A stretch of 64,000 nucleotides of DNA, from NCBI GenBank assembly GCA_037481615.1, contig JBBFLI010000011.1; one strand, written 5' to 3'. The notes under the pieces are model-generated. The model saw only the letters and a program-made list of their open reading frames with translations. It had not been told where the DNA came from and did no database searches. The first letter of the stretch is position 1; each line of letters starts with the position of its first letter. The DNA is from SpSt-501 sp037481615. Its GTDB lineage: Bacteria > Desulfobacterota > Desulfobacteria > Desulfobacterales > SpSt-501. The position numbers were made by a program, and so were the translations under genes. Of this stretch, positions 32,123-41,305 are shown piece after piece.

Positions 32123-34605
32123 GGGTTCGCCCGCCGCAGCCGCAGCCCGATTTCGAGCCGCTCGAGCGATAGCCGGACGACATCGGCCAGGCGCGGCCGG
32201 TGCCGCAGGAAATCGGCGCCGAAGGCTTGCACCTCCTCCGGCCGCTCACGACCGGCGGCGGGGATCACGGCCGCGAGCACGCGCTCGTGGATCATGGGGT
32301 GCAGCCGCTCGATCCGCTCGCGCCGGCCGGTGTACCAGGCCCAGAGAAGGGCCCCGGTATCGCGCCGCGCGGCGAGCGCGGCGACGGGGAGGAAGAGGTT
32401 TCTCTCCGGGACCGCGGTCAGCAGCAGGTCGAGCACCCGCCCGGCGAGGTCGGGCGCGGCGAAGCCGCCCAGGGCGGTGAGCAGCGCCATGCGTTCGTGT
32501 TCGCTTTGCGAGGTGCGCAGGCGACCGAGCATCCAGGAGAGCTCGGCCGCCCCCCCGCGCCAGGCCGCGACCTGGAGCACGGGGCGCAGCAGATCCGGGT
32601 GGAGGCTCGCCCCGCGGCGCATCTGCCGGAAGCGTTCCGCCGCGAAGTCCGCGGCTTCGCGGCAGCCGAGGCGCGCGGCGTCATAGAGGATGCGCTCCCG
32701 CAGGCGCGTCCGCCCCCGCGGCTCCCCCGTTTTCGGCTCGTAGCCGATCGCCGCGAGCACGGCGGCGAAACGCCGCGCGAACCCGTCGGCGACCCGCCGC
32801 GCGGTCCGCTCCCCGGACCACAGCCAGGCCTGCACGAGCTCCGCGGCAACCGCCCCGAGCGGCAGCGGATCGTCCTCCGCCTCGAAATCGGAGAGCAGCG
32901 CCAGGTGCTCCTCGAGGCTCACCGCCCCGGCGAGCACCTGGGCGAAATGATCCTCGAGCAGGCCCCAGCGGTCGGCCGGCGGAAGACGCCGCTCGCGCGC
33001 CAGGCGCACGAGGGCCGCGAACAGCGCGCGGTCTTCGTAATACACGCGGTAGTAACCGCTCTGCCCGTCGTTCAGCTTGCAGGCGACCGTTCCCGCCTCG
33101 AGCTCGAGGGTCCGCGCCGGGGTGTCGAAGAGAAGCTCGATCGCGCGCGAGGAGCCGTCGGCGGTGAACGCGCGCAGGCGGAGCGGGATCATCCACGTCT
33201 GCGCCGAGGGCCCCGGCAGGCAGGTGAAGCGGCGCTGGGTGAGGTGCAGGCGGTCGCCCTCGCGCCGGACCGTCACCAGGGGGAATCCCGGTTGGCCGAC
33301 CCAGTTCCGCAGGAGGGCCGTGACGGGGAGGTTCGAGACGGACTCGAGCGCGTCCCACAGATCCCGGCTCACGGCATGCCCGTAGGCGTGGGATTCGAGG
33401 TAGCGCCTCAGCCCGCGCCGGAAGGACGCCGGGCCGACCCAGCCCTCGAGCTGGCGCAGCAGGCTCGCCCCCTTGTTGTAGATGATCGGCGCCGTGCTCG
33501 TGTTGATCACGAGGTGCTCGCCGCCGGGGATCTCGATGGCGACGTTCTCGTGCAGCGCGTCGCGGTGCAGGGCGACGGCGGTCGTCGCCTGCAGGAACTC
33601 CTCCCAGGTCTCCCAGTCGGGGTAGAAGCGGTCGACCACGCCGTAGCCGAAGTAGGTGGCGAAGCTTTCGTTCAACCAGAGGTATTTCCAGTCCGCGGGG
33701 GTGACGAGGTTCCCGAACCACTGGTGGGCGATCTCGTGGGCGATCACCTCGCAGATGCGCTCCTCGGCGGCCGAGGAGGTGACGCCGGGGTCATGGAGCA
33801 GGAGGTTTTCGCGGAAGGTGATCGCCCCCCAGTTTTCCATCGCGCCGAAGGCGAAATCGGGGACGGCGATCAGGTCGAGCTTGGGCAGCGGATAGGGCAC
33901 CCCGAAGAGCTCCTCGCTCGCCGCGAGCGCCCGCCGGGCGAATTCGAGGCCGAAGCGGCCCCGCTCCGCCGCCCCGGGCGGGACGACCAGCCGCACGCGG
34001 GGGTCGTGCGGGTGGGGATGGATCTCGAGGTCCCCCACGGCGAAGAAGACGAGGTAGGTGGGCATCGGCGGCGAGGGGGCGAAGCGCAGGCGCTGCCGGC
34101 CGCCGGCCAGGGGCAGCCGTTCCTCGAGCGGGGTGTTGGCGACCGCGGTCAGGCCCCGCGGCAGATCGATTTCGATCCGGAAGCGCGCCTTCACGCCCGG
34201 GTGGTCGAGGCAGGGGAAAGCGCGGCGGGCGTCGCTTTCCTGGAACTGGGTCACCGCCAACCAACGCGTGCCGCGGCCGCGGGGGATCCGGCTGCGGTAG
34301 AAACCGGCCATGCGGTCGTTGATCTCCCCGCGGTAGGCGATCGCCAGCGTGAACTCGCCGACCGCCGGTCGCGGGAAGAAGACCCGCAGGGTCTCCCGCG
34401 CCGGGTCGATCTCGAAGCGGCAGGCCGCCCGCTCCCCGCCGGATGCGAGCTCGCAGCGCCACACCGCGAGGTCGACGGCGTTCAGGACGACCTCCTCCAC
34501 GGCTTCGTCCGCGCGCAGGCGGATGACCTCCTCCCCGTCGAAGCGGAAACGGGTGAGATCCGGTACCAGGCGCAACGCATATTCGAGCGGGACCCACGCG
34601 GGCAT
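32119..34605 (-). CDS. M1 family zinc aminopeptidase
   Basis: 828 residues. It removes N-terminal amino acids from peptides. An N-terminal beta domain (about 1-180) is followed by the catalytic domain with exopeptidase motif GAMENWG (254-260), zinc site HEIAH (290-294) with the third ligand Glu313 in WLNESFATYFG, and a C-terminal helical domain (about 480-828). No signal peptide, so cytoplasmic. It resembles aminopeptidase N and its actinobacterial and archaeal relatives; substrate preference is not readable. Divergent from the thiamine-binding-type gene. Confidence 0.9.
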   Translation of the reverse strand: MPAWVPLEYALRLVPDLTRFRFDGEEVIRLRADEAVEEVVLNAVDLAVWRCELASGGERAACRFEIDPARETLRVFFPRPAVGEFTLAIAYRGEINDRMAGFYRSRIPRGRGTRWLAVTQFQESDARRAFPCLDHPGVKARFRIEIDLPRGLTAVANTPLEERLPLAGGRQRLRFAPSPPMPTYLVFFAVGDLEIHPHPHDPRVRLVVPPGAAERGRFGLEFARRALAASEELFGVPYPLPKLDLIAVPDFAFGAMENWGAITFRENLLLHDPGVTSSAAEERICEVIAHEIAHQWFGNLVTPADWKYLWLNESFATYFGYGVVDRFYPDWETWEEFLQATTAVALHRDALHENVAIEIPGGEHLVINTSTAPIIYNKGASLLRQLEGWVGPASFRRGLRRYLESHAYGHAVSRDLWDALESVSNLPVTALLRNWVGQPGFPLVTVRREGDRLHLTQRRFTCLPGPSAQTWMIPLRLRAFTADGSSRAIELLFDTPARTLELEAGTVACKLNDGQSGYYRVYYEDRALFAALVRLARERRLPPADRWGLLEDHFAQVLAGAVSLEEHLALLSDFEAEDDPLPLGAVAAELVQAWLWSGERTARRVADGFARRFAAVLAAIGYEPKTGEPRGRTRLRERILYDAARLGCREAADFAAERFRQMRRGASLHPDLLRPVLQVAAWRGGAAELSWMLGRLRTSQSEHERMALLTALGGFAAPDLAGRVLDLLLTAVPERNLFLPVAALAARRDTGALLWAWYTGRRERIERLHPMIHERVLAAVIPAAGRERPEEVQAFGADFLRHRPRLADVVRLSLERLEIGLRLRRANP

Positions 34606-34637
34606 CTTGACTCCCCCTTCGACGCCGCCCGGCGGGT

Positions 34638-34667
34638 TTTACGCCGCGGGCGGCTCCGTGCTATCGT
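34638..34667 (+). promoter_or_regulatory. candidate promoter of Mo-enzyme operon
   Basis: TTTACG (34638-34643) and TATCGT (34662-34667) with an 18-base spacer, 68 bases before the ATG at 34735. Only a moderate match. Confidence 0.35.
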
Positions 34668-34734
34668 CCCCCGGAACGGCTCCTTGTAGAGGAAGGACGC
34701 CGACGGTGTCAAACCGCGCCCGCGGAGGTCGAAG

Positions 34735-35028
34735 ATGAGCGTGATCGTCGATTTTTCGCTCTTTCCCCTCGACAAGGGAGAAAGCCTCTCCCCGTACGTC
34801 GCCCGCTCGCTGCGGATCATCCAGGAGAGCGGTCTTGCCTACGATTTCCGGGCCATGGGCACGAGCATCGAGGGGGAATGGGACGAGGTCATGGAGGTCG
34901 TCCGCCGATGCGTCGAGGCCATGCGCGCCGACTGCAACCGGGTCGTCCTGAACCTGAAGGCCGACTGCCGCAAAGGACCCGGCGGACGGCTGCAGCGCAA
35001 GGTGGACTCCGTGCGCGAAAAGCTCTGA
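34735..35028 (+). CDS. MTH1187-family thiamine-binding-type protein (DUF77)
   Basis: 97 residues, cytoplasmic, ferredoxin-like fold expected. It starts MSVIVDFSLFPLDKGESLSP and contains YDFRAMGTSIEGEWDEVMEV, both typical of the MTH1187/YkoF-related family. Members have been described as thiamine- or hydroxymethylpyrimidine-binding, but I see no thiamine genes nearby. First gene of an operon with the molybdopterin oxidoreductase, which follows after 14 bases. The ATG follows GGAGG. Confidence 0.8.
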   Translation: MSVIVDFSLFPLDKGESLSPYVARSLRIIQESGLAYDFRAMGTSIEGEWDEVMEVVRRCVEAMRADCNRVVLNLKADCRKGPGGRLQRKVDSVREKL

Positions 35029-35042
35029 AGGGGCCCCGGGCC

Positions 35043-36947
35043 GTGCGCACCGCCTGCACCTACGACTGCCCCGACGCCTGCACGCTTCTCGTGGAAGCCC
35101 TGCCGGCGGGAGGGTTCCGCGTGCGCGGCGACCCCGAAAGCCCCTTCACCCGGGGCGCGGTCTGCGCGAAGGTGCGCCGCCACCTGCGACGGCTTTCCCA
35201 CGAAAGCCGCCTCCTCGCCCCGCGCCTCAAGACCGACCGCGGCTGGCGCGAGATCGCCTGGGAAGAGGCGCTCGACCGCGCCGCGGCGGCCATCCAGGCG
35301 CTGCGCGGCGAACCCGCCGCCATCCTGCACATCGCCGGCGACGGCGCCAAGGGCGTGCTGAAGGAGGCGGTGAACCTGCTGTTCGCCGAACTGGGGACGC
35401 GCCGCACGCGGGGTTCGCTCTGCGACGCGGCGGGCTATGTCGCCACCGTCACCGACTTCGGCGCGCGCGAAAACAACGACATCGAGGAACTCGTCCGGGC
35501 GCGCGCGATCGTCCTCTGGGGCAAGGATCTGCAGCGGAGTTCCCTCCACACGGCTTCCCTCGTGCACCGTGCCCGGCGCGCCGGGGCGACGGTCGTCTCG
35601 ATCTCGCCGCAGGGGGAGGAAAACCGGCCCTTCGCCGACCACCGGATCCGCATCCGGCCCGGCACCGACCGCTTCCTCGCCGCCGCCGTCCTGCGGCGGC
35701 TCGACGACGAGGGGGCGATCCCCCCGGAGCGTTTCGCCTGCACCCGCGGTGCGGAAGCCTTCCGCCGGGCCCTTCTCCGCCGCACGGTGGAAGGGTGGCT
35801 CTCCGCCTGCGAGGTCCCCGATTCGGAGGCCGCGCGGCTTGCGGGCCTCTACCGCGAGGGGGGCCCGGTCTCGACCCTGATCGGCGCCGGCCTCCAGCGC
35901 CATCGCCGGGGGGGCGAGAGCGTGCGCTGGATCGACGCCCTGGCGGTGCTCAGCGGGAACATCGGCCGGCCGGGAGCGGGCGTCTACTTTCACCTGCACT
36001 CGTTTCACAACCTGGAACTCGGCTGGGTGCGGGGATCGACCGCGGGCCGCCGCCCGGCGCTTCCGATCGCGGACATCGGCCAGGCGATCCTCGCCGCCGA
36101 CCCCCCGGTCCGCCTGCTGTGGGTGAACGGCAGCAACGTCGTCAACCAGGCCCCCGACAGCGGGAAAACGGCCGAGGCCTTCTCCCGCGTCGGCTTCAAG
36201 GTCGTGGTCGACGCCTTCCCCACGGACACCGCCGAGCGGGCGGACTTGGTGCTCCCCTGCACGCTGCTGTTCGAGCAGGAGGATGTTGTCGGGTCCTTCC
36301 TGCATGAGTATGTTCAGTACGTGCGACGCGTGGTGGAGCCCCCGGCCGGAGTGCGGGACGATTACTGGATCGCCCGCGAAATCGGCCGGCGCCTGGATCC
36401 CCCGGTGCTCCTCCCGGAACCGGAGGAGGCCCTGCGGGCCGCCCTTCGCTCGCCCTGGCTCGAGACCCCCCTCGAGGAGCTGTGCGCGAGGGGCTTTGTC
36501 CGCTCCCTGCGGCCGCGGATCGCCTTCGAGGGAATGCGCTTCGCCCACCCCGACGGGAAGTGCCGGTTGCCGTCGGCGATCCACGACGAGGAGCCCGCAC
36601 CCCCGGGTTTTCCGCTGCGGCTGCTCAGCCTCGTGCACGGGCGGGCGATCCATTCCCAGATCCTGCCCGAGGACCAGCTCCTCCCGCCCGCCGCCGGGAT
36701 CGCCCCCGACAGCCCCGGGCTTTCGGGGATCGACCGCGATCGCCCGGTCGCGCTCGTCTCGCCGCGCGGGCGGATGCGCGTGCGGCTGCGGATGCTCCCG
36801 GGGCTGCACCCGGAGGCCGTCCTCGTCCGGCGGGGGACCTGGATGCGCCTCGGCGGCGGGGTCAACCGGCTGGTCGCCGCGACGCTGACGGACCTCGGGG
36901 CGGGAGCGGCCTTCTACTCCCAGTTCGTGCGCCTGGAGAACGACTGA
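35043..36947 (+). CDS. molybdopterin-dependent oxidoreductase
   Basis: 634 residues of the DMSO-reductase (complex iron-sulfur molybdoenzyme) superfamily. It opens with the [4Fe-4S] motif CTYDCPDAC and a later cysteine in FTRGAVCAK. The segment RGSLCDAAGY (about residue 125) sits where this superfamily carries its Mo ligand or neighbours it. A finger-print of cofactor-binding regions follows (VLWGKDLQRSS, GNIGRPGAG, LLWVNGSN, VVDAFPTDTAERADLVLPC) and a C-terminal dinucleotide-binding domain. No Tat signal is visible, so probably cytoplasmic. No dedicated ferredoxin or membrane subunit is adjacent; the flavoprotein two genes downstream might be its partner. The substrate is unknown. GTG start. 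Confidence 0.8.
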   Translation: MRTACTYDCPDACTLLVEALPAGGFRVRGDPESPFTRGAVCAKVRRHLRRLSHESRLLAPRLKTDRGWREIAWEEALDRAAAAIQALRGEPAAILHIAGDGAKGVLKEAVNLLFAELGTRRTRGSLCDAAGYVATVTDFGARENNDIEELVRARAIVLWGKDLQRSSLHTASLVHRARRAGATVVSISPQGEENRPFADHRIRIRPGTDRFLAAAVLRRLDDEGAIPPERFACTRGAEAFRRALLRRTVEGWLSACEVPDSEAARLAGLYREGGPVSTLIGAGLQRHRRGGESVRWIDALAVLSGNIGRPGAGVYFHLHSFHNLELGWVRGSTAGRRPALPIADIGQAILAADPPVRLLWVNGSNVVNQAPDSGKTAEAFSRVGFKVVVDAFPTDTAERADLVLPCTLLFEQEDVVGSFLHEYVQYVRRVVEPPAGVRDDYWIAREIGRRLDPPVLLPEPEEALRAALRSPWLETPLEELCARGFVRSLRPRIAFEGMRFAHPDGKCRLPSAIHDEEPAPPGFPLRLLSLVHGRAIHSQILPEDQLLPPAAGIAPDSPGLSGIDRDRPVALVSPRGRMRVRLRMLPGLHPEAVLVRRGTWMRLGGGVNRLVAATLTDLGAGAAFYSQFVRLEND

Positions 36948-36977
36948 CCGCCGCGGACGCGGCGGGGGAAAAGGCGA

Positions 36978-37643
36978 GTGCCGGAACCCATGGAACGCGA
37001 TTTTCCCTTTCTTGCCCTCTGCCGCGGGTGGTCCCGGGAGGCGGGCGCCCTCTCCGGGCCGCAGACGCGCGAGGCCTTCTTCCGCGAGCGGCTGCCGGGG
37101 CTCTTGCGGGAAGGCCCGCGCTGGCGGGAGATCCTTCGCGCCGTCGCCCGCGGGGCCGGGGGCGGCTGCGAGGCGATCTTCGATAACGAGGTGGTGCTCT
37201 ACCGCGACCCGGCGCGCGTCTTTTCCCTGCGCGTCTATCTTTTCGGCCCGGGCGAGCACACCCCGGTCCACGATCATTCCTCCTGGGGCGTATTCGGCCC
37301 GGCCTTCGGCGAGCTCGAGGTGGTCCGCTACCGCCCGGAGGCGGAGAGCGGGCGCCTGGTCCCTCTGCCGCCGAGGCGGCTTTCCCCCGGGGAGATCGAG
37401 AGCACGCAGCCGCTCGCGGAGGGCATCCACCGCACGGGCAGCCCGGGCTCCGGTTCGACGCTCATGGTCAGCGTCTACGGCACCCCCCTGCGGCGGCTCT
37501 ACATCCGCTTCTACGACCCGGAAACCGGAGCCTCCCGGCAGGTCTTCCCCCCGCAGCTCAGACGGAAACGGCTTGCCGAGCGGATGCTCGCCGAGTGGGG
37601 CGCCGCCGGCCGCCCTCTTCCCCTGGAAAGGAACCCTGCATGA
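36978..37643 (+). CDS. cysteine dioxygenase-like cupin protein
   Basis: 221 residues. The central cupin has HTPVHDHSSWGV (about 95-106), giving two iron-ligand histidines, and GIHRTGSPGSG with a third near residue 150, as in the thiol dioxygenase family. These enzymes oxidise cysteine or another thiol to a sulfinate with oxygen. The thiol cannot be deduced. Start is GTG at 36978 with a possible alternative ATG at 36990. The stop overlaps the next start (ATGA), indicating coupling to the flavoprotein. Confidence 0.78.
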   Translation: MPEPMERDFPFLALCRGWSREAGALSGPQTREAFFRERLPGLLREGPRWREILRAVARGAGGGCEAIFDNEVVLYRDPARVFSLRVYLFGPGEHTPVHDHSSWGVFGPAFGELEVVRYRPEAESGRLVPLPPRRLSPGEIESTQPLAEGIHRTGSPGSGSTLMVSVYGTPLRRLYIRFYDPETGASRQVFPPQLRRKRLAERMLAEWGAAGRPLPLERNPA

Positions 37644-38560
37644 ACAGCCAACCGGAACGCTACGACGTCGTCATCATCGGCACGGGTCCGGCCGGCCTGC
37701 AGGCCGCCATCCACGCCGCGCGCCGCAAGGTCTCGGTCCTCGTGCTCGGCCGCGAAAGCGCCAGCAGCATCTACCACCACCACATCGAAAACTACTGCTG
37801 CATCTTTCCCACGACCGGCGAGGACATCCTGGCCAACGGCCGGCGGCAGGCGGCCTCCTTCGGGGCGGTCTTCCGCGAAGAGGAGGTGCTCTCGCTCGCC
37901 CCGGCGAACGGCGGCTTCCGGCTCAAGCTCGAGGGCGGAGGCGAAGTCTTGGCCAAGGCGATCGTCATCGCCACGGGGACGGCCCGCCGCCGCCTGGGGG
38001 TCGAAGGGGAAAAGCGCCTGCTCGGCCGGGGGGTGAGCTATTGCGTCGAGTGTGACTGCAACTTCTACCGCGACGCCGAGGTCGCCGTCGTGGGCGGAGG
38101 CGCGGCCGCCGTGCACGGGGCGCTCACCATGCTCGACTACGCCCGCACCGTCCACCTCGTCTTCGAAACCCTCGAAGCGGCGCCCGCGCTCGTCGCCGAA
38201 CTCCACCGCAGCGCCGTCATCCAACACCCCGGCAGGCGGGTGACCGAAATCCAGGGCGGGGAGGCCGTGGAGGCGATTCTCCTCGACGACGGCACGCGGA
38301 TTCCCGTCCAGGGGGTTTTCATCGAACTCGGAGCGAAGGGGGTCCTCGAACTGGCGGCGCTGCTCGGGGTCCGGCTGGACGAGGAGATGAAGCACATCGC
38401 GACCAACCGCCGGATGGAAACCAGCGTCCCGGGAATCTACGCCGCAGGCGACATCACCGGCCCCCCCTGGCAGGTGGCCAAGGCCGTGGGGGAGGGCTGT
38501 GTCGCCGGCCTCGAAGCGGCGGCGTACGCCAAGAAGGCCTCCGCCCCAGGCGGCGCCTGA
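37640..38560 (+). CDS. thioredoxin-reductase-like FAD/NAD(P) oxidoreductase
   Basis: 306 residues. FAD-binding GTGPAGLQAA near residue 14, a second nucleotide site GGGAAAVHGA near residue 152, and the closing FAD motif YAAGDITGPPWQ near residue 277. The redox pair is Cys135/Cys138 in YCVECDCNF, at the place of the TrxR CATC motif, with an extra Cys140. Family members reduce thioredoxin or thioredoxin-like partners with NAD(P)H. No thioredoxin gene is adjacent. Last gene of the operon with the Mo enzyme and the cupin; a joint role in thiol/sulfur chemistry is inferred. Confidence 0.8.
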   Translation: MNSQPERYDVVIIGTGPAGLQAAIHAARRKVSVLVLGRESASSIYHHHIENYCCIFPTTGEDILANGRRQAASFGAVFREEEVLSLAPANGGFRLKLEGGGEVLAKAIVIATGTARRRLGVEGEKRLLGRGVSYCVECDCNFYRDAEVAVVGGGAAAVHGALTMLDYARTVHLVFETLEAAPALVAELHRSAVIQHPGRRVTEIQGGEAVEAILLDDGTRIPVQGVFIELGAKGVLELAALLGVRLDEEMKHIATNRRMETSVPGIYAAGDITGPPWQVAKAVGEGCVAGLEAAAYAKKASAPGGA

Positions 38561-38756
38561 GCCCCGTGCCGCCCCCGCGCGCAGGCGTGGAACGGGGGGG
38601 AGCGGACGGCCACACCCGGCCGGGTCCGGGAAAAGACCGCTCCCCCAGAGTCAAAAGAATGGCACCCCTCCCACCGCCGGGAAGCCCCGAGGCCGGCGAG
38701 GTTCTCGATTCATCCCCATTTTCCGGGCCTCCCGGCCCCTCGCCCCGGGGTGTAAA

Positions 38757-38774
38757 CCCGGCACGACTCTTGCT
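38757..38774 (+). promoter_or_regulatory. sigma-54 promoter upstream of hybrid kinase
   Basis: GGCACGACTCTTGC (38760-38773) matches the RpoN consensus, with GG and GC separated by the required ten bases and CACG and TT in place. Transcription would start near 38785, about 70-85 bases before the kinase. The rest of the 308-base gap 38561-38868 is GC-rich and holds no gene that I recognise. Confidence 0.75.
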
Positions 38775-38868
38775 GTAGGTTCACCGCGAGCGTCTCACCC
38801 CCAGCTCTCGCCGCGCTTACCGGTCGGGAACCCCCCGGGAGGCAGCGGCCGGATGACGGACTCTTCGG

Positions 38869-40815
38869 TTGCAGGAGCGTTTCGCCCCAGCCTCGTCCCG
38901 GGATCCCGCGACCGCGCCCCCGACCGGGGGGCGGGGGGATCTCTTTTACCGCCTCTTTCTTGCGCTCCCCGAGATCGTCTGGCTGCTGGACCTCGAAGGA
39001 CGGCTGCTCGAGGCGAACCGGCGAAGCGAGGAAGAATTGGGCCACCGCACGGCCGACCTCCGCGGGGTCCGGCTTGCGGAGAATCCCGCGCTCACCCCCG
39101 CGGCGGCCGAACGCCTGGCGGCGGAGCTCTCGCGGATCCGCAACGGCGGCGGGCCGGGACACTTCGCGTTGGAGCTGGCGTTGCGCCGGCCGCGCGGAGA
39201 GGAAGCCCTGTACGCCGTGAAGGGAGCCGTCCTCGAGGACGGGGGGGGGAGCCCCGCGGCCGTCTGGGTTTTATCCCGGCCGATCGCCCGGCAGGCGACG
39301 GCCGCAGGGGGGGAAAACGCGACCGTCCGCGCGCTTCTCGACGCCATCGAGGCCTTGGCTTTCCTGATCGACCGGCGAGGCCTCGTGCTCGAGGCGAACC
39401 GGCTCGCCCTCGCCCGCATGCAACGGCCGCGGGAAGAGGTGATCGGAAGACCGCTGATCTCGTTTCTGCCCCCCGAGGTCGGGGAATCCCGCCGGGCCAA
39501 AGGGCTCGAGGTCCTCGCCAGCGGCAGGCCCCTGCGTTTCGAGGACACCTGGGGCGAAAAGACCTTCTCCACCTCGATTCAGCCCGTGCGCGACGCCGCA
39601 GGGGAGATCGTCCAGCTGGCGGTCGTCAGCCGGGATGTGACCGAGGAGCGCCAGGCCGAGGCGGAACGCCGCCGGCTTGCGCTCCAGCTCCAGCAGGCCC
39701 AGAAAATGGAGGCGATCGGCACCCTGGCCGGAGGAATCGCGCATGACTTCAACAATCTGCTCATGGCCATCCAGGGCAACATCTCGCTCGCCCTCTTCGA
39801 CCTCGAGCCCTCCCATCCCCAGTATGCGTTGCTCACCAACATCGAGCGCCTCGTGCAGAGCGGTGCCGACCTCACCTCGAAAATCTTGGGCTACGCCCGC
39901 AAAGGCCGCTACCAGGCCCGGCCGGTCCGCCTGAACGAGCTCTTGCGGGAGACCGCCGAGACGTTCGGCCGGATGCGCAAGGAGATCCAGATCGTCCAGG
40001 AGCTTTCTTCCGACCTGCCGCCGGTCATCGCCGACCGCGGCCAGCTCCAGCAGGTGCTGCTCAACCTGTTCGTGAACGCGGGCGACGCCATGGCGGGCAA
40101 GGGAACGCTCACGCTGGCGACGAGGCGTGTGGCGGCGGAGGAGATCCCGTTTCGGGCCTACACGGTGAAAGCGGGGACCTATGTCGAACTCACCGTCCGC
40201 GACACCGGCGCAGGGATGACCCCCGAGGTGCGCAAGCGCATTTTCGAGCCCTTCTTCACGACCAAGAAGATGGGCCGCGGGACGGGGCTCGGGCTTGCCT
40301 CCGCCTACGGCATCGTGAAAAGCCACGGCGGCTACATCGATGTGGTCTCCGCGCCCGGCGAGGGGGCGACGTTCTACGTCTATCTGCCGGCGGCCGCGGC
40401 GCCGGCCGACGGGGGCGTCCGGGAAAAGAGTCCCTGGGCTCCCGGTCGAGGCACCCTGCTTCTCGTGGACGACGAGGCCGAGGTTCTCGAGGTCACGGCC
40501 TGCATGCTGGAGCGGATCGGCTACGAGGTCCTGCGGGCGAAAAACGGCCGGCAGGCGGTGGAGATCTTCCGTGAGCAGCGCGGGCGCATCCGGCTCGTCC
40601 TCCTCGACATGGTCATGCCGGAGATGGGCGGCGCCGAGGTCTTCGAGGCGCTCAAACGGATCGATCCCGGGGTGAAGGTCATGCTCGCGACCGGATACAG
40701 CCTGCAGGGGGAAGCCGGTGAGCTCCTGAGCCGCGGCTGCGCGGGTTTCATTCAAAAGCCCTTCGATCTCGAGGAACTCTCCCGCAGGCTCGCGGCCGCC
40801 CTCCCCCCGGATTGA
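38869..40815 (+). CDS. PAS-hybrid histidine kinase with receiver domain
   Basis: 648 residues, no transmembrane segments, so a cytoplasmic sensor. Two PAS-like domains (about 25-130 and 150-260) precede the dimerisation/phosphoacceptor region with LAGGIAHDFNNLL (His292), the catalytic ATPase domain (N box LLNLFVNAGDAM, G boxes DTGAGM and GRGTGLGLASAYG), and a C-terminal receiver domain with phosphoacceptor Asp580 in LVLLDMVMPEMGG. A separate output regulator is not adjacent. The start is uncertain: the only start codon near the domain in frame is TTG at 38869 without a clear ribosome site. An ATG at 38853 behind GGGAGG is in another frame and would need a frame change in the G-runs at 38925-38938. 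Confidence 0.88.
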   Translation: MQERFAPASSRDPATAPPTGGRGDLFYRLFLALPEIVWLLDLEGRLLEANRRSEEELGHRTADLRGVRLAENPALTPAAAERLAAELSRIRNGGGPGHFALELALRRPRGEEALYAVKGAVLEDGGGSPAAVWVLSRPIARQATAAGGENATVRALLDAIEALAFLIDRRGLVLEANRLALARMQRPREEVIGRPLISFLPPEVGESRRAKGLEVLASGRPLRFEDTWGEKTFSTSIQPVRDAAGEIVQLAVVSRDVTEERQAEAERRRLALQLQQAQKMEAIGTLAGGIAHDFNNLLMAIQGNISLALFDLEPSHPQYALLTNIERLVQSGADLTSKILGYARKGRYQARPVRLNELLRETAETFGRMRKEIQIVQELSSDLPPVIADRGQLQQVLLNLFVNAGDAMAGKGTLTLATRRVAAEEIPFRAYTVKAGTYVELTVRDTGAGMTPEVRKRIFEPFFTTKKMGRGTGLGLASAYGIVKSHGGYIDVVSAPGEGATFYVYLPAAAAPADGGVREKSPWAPGRGTLLLVDDEAEVLEVTACMLERIGYEVLRAKNGRQAVEIFREQRGRIRLVLLDMVMPEMGGAEVFEALKRIDPGVKVMLATGYSLQGEAGELLSRGCAGFIQKPFDLEELSRRLAAALPPD

Positions 40816-40945
40816 GCCCCGGTGAACGGTCGATCCGCGCCCGCCGTCTAGCGGCATCCGCCGGCCGTCGTCTTCGCGGCTTCAACGCCGCACCCCTTCT
40901 CCGCCCGGTCCGCGGAATCCTCTGGAGAGACGCGCCCGAAGCGGA

Positions 40946-41149
40946 TCAGAGCTCCAGCCAGAGATCGGCCTCGGAGCCGCAGCGGCTGCAGACCGCATGC
41001 CCCTTCACCCTGCCGGCCTCCCTGGGCCCGCTTGGGCCCTGGGGCCCCCGGCCCGTCGGTTCCTCCTCCAGGCGGCAGGTGATCGTCATCTCGGCCTCGC
41101 TGCCGCAGTGCTCGCAGCGGCAGACACGCTGAAACCGTTTCTCCGTCAT
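40946..41149 (-). CDS. small zinc-ribbon-like protein
   Basis: 67 residues. Two cysteine pairs, CRCEHCGSE near residue 12 and VCSRCGSE near residue 53, separated by a proline/glycine linker, suggest a zinc site. The ATG at 41149 is preceded by AGGAAAGGGGG; an in-frame TTG at 41173 is less likely. It lies 156 bases downstream of katG in the same direction. Function unknown. Confidence 0.6.
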   Translation of the reverse strand: MTEKRFQRVCRCEHCGSEAEMTITCRLEEEPTGRGPQGPSGPREAGRVKGHAVCSRCGSEADLWLEL

Positions 41150-41305
41150 GGGCTTTCCCCCTTTCCTATCCAAAGTTCCGGAACGCGCCGCGGCAGGACT
41201 CGAGGGCGACCTTGTATCGGGGGCGCCGTGCGGCGGCGCCGGAGGTCGTCACGGAGGCGAGCGGGGGGCGGTTCCCCGCCCCGCCCGCTCGCGGATCGCA
41301 ACGGC

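Noticed and set aside
28870..32172. A 1100-codon plus-strand open frame over actB
   Set aside because: No domain and composition typical of a shadow frame; actB on the minus strand has full cofactor motifs.
34606..34734. TPP riboswitch ahead of the thiamine-binding-type gene
   Set aside because: The conserved CUGAGA block and the partner stems are absent.
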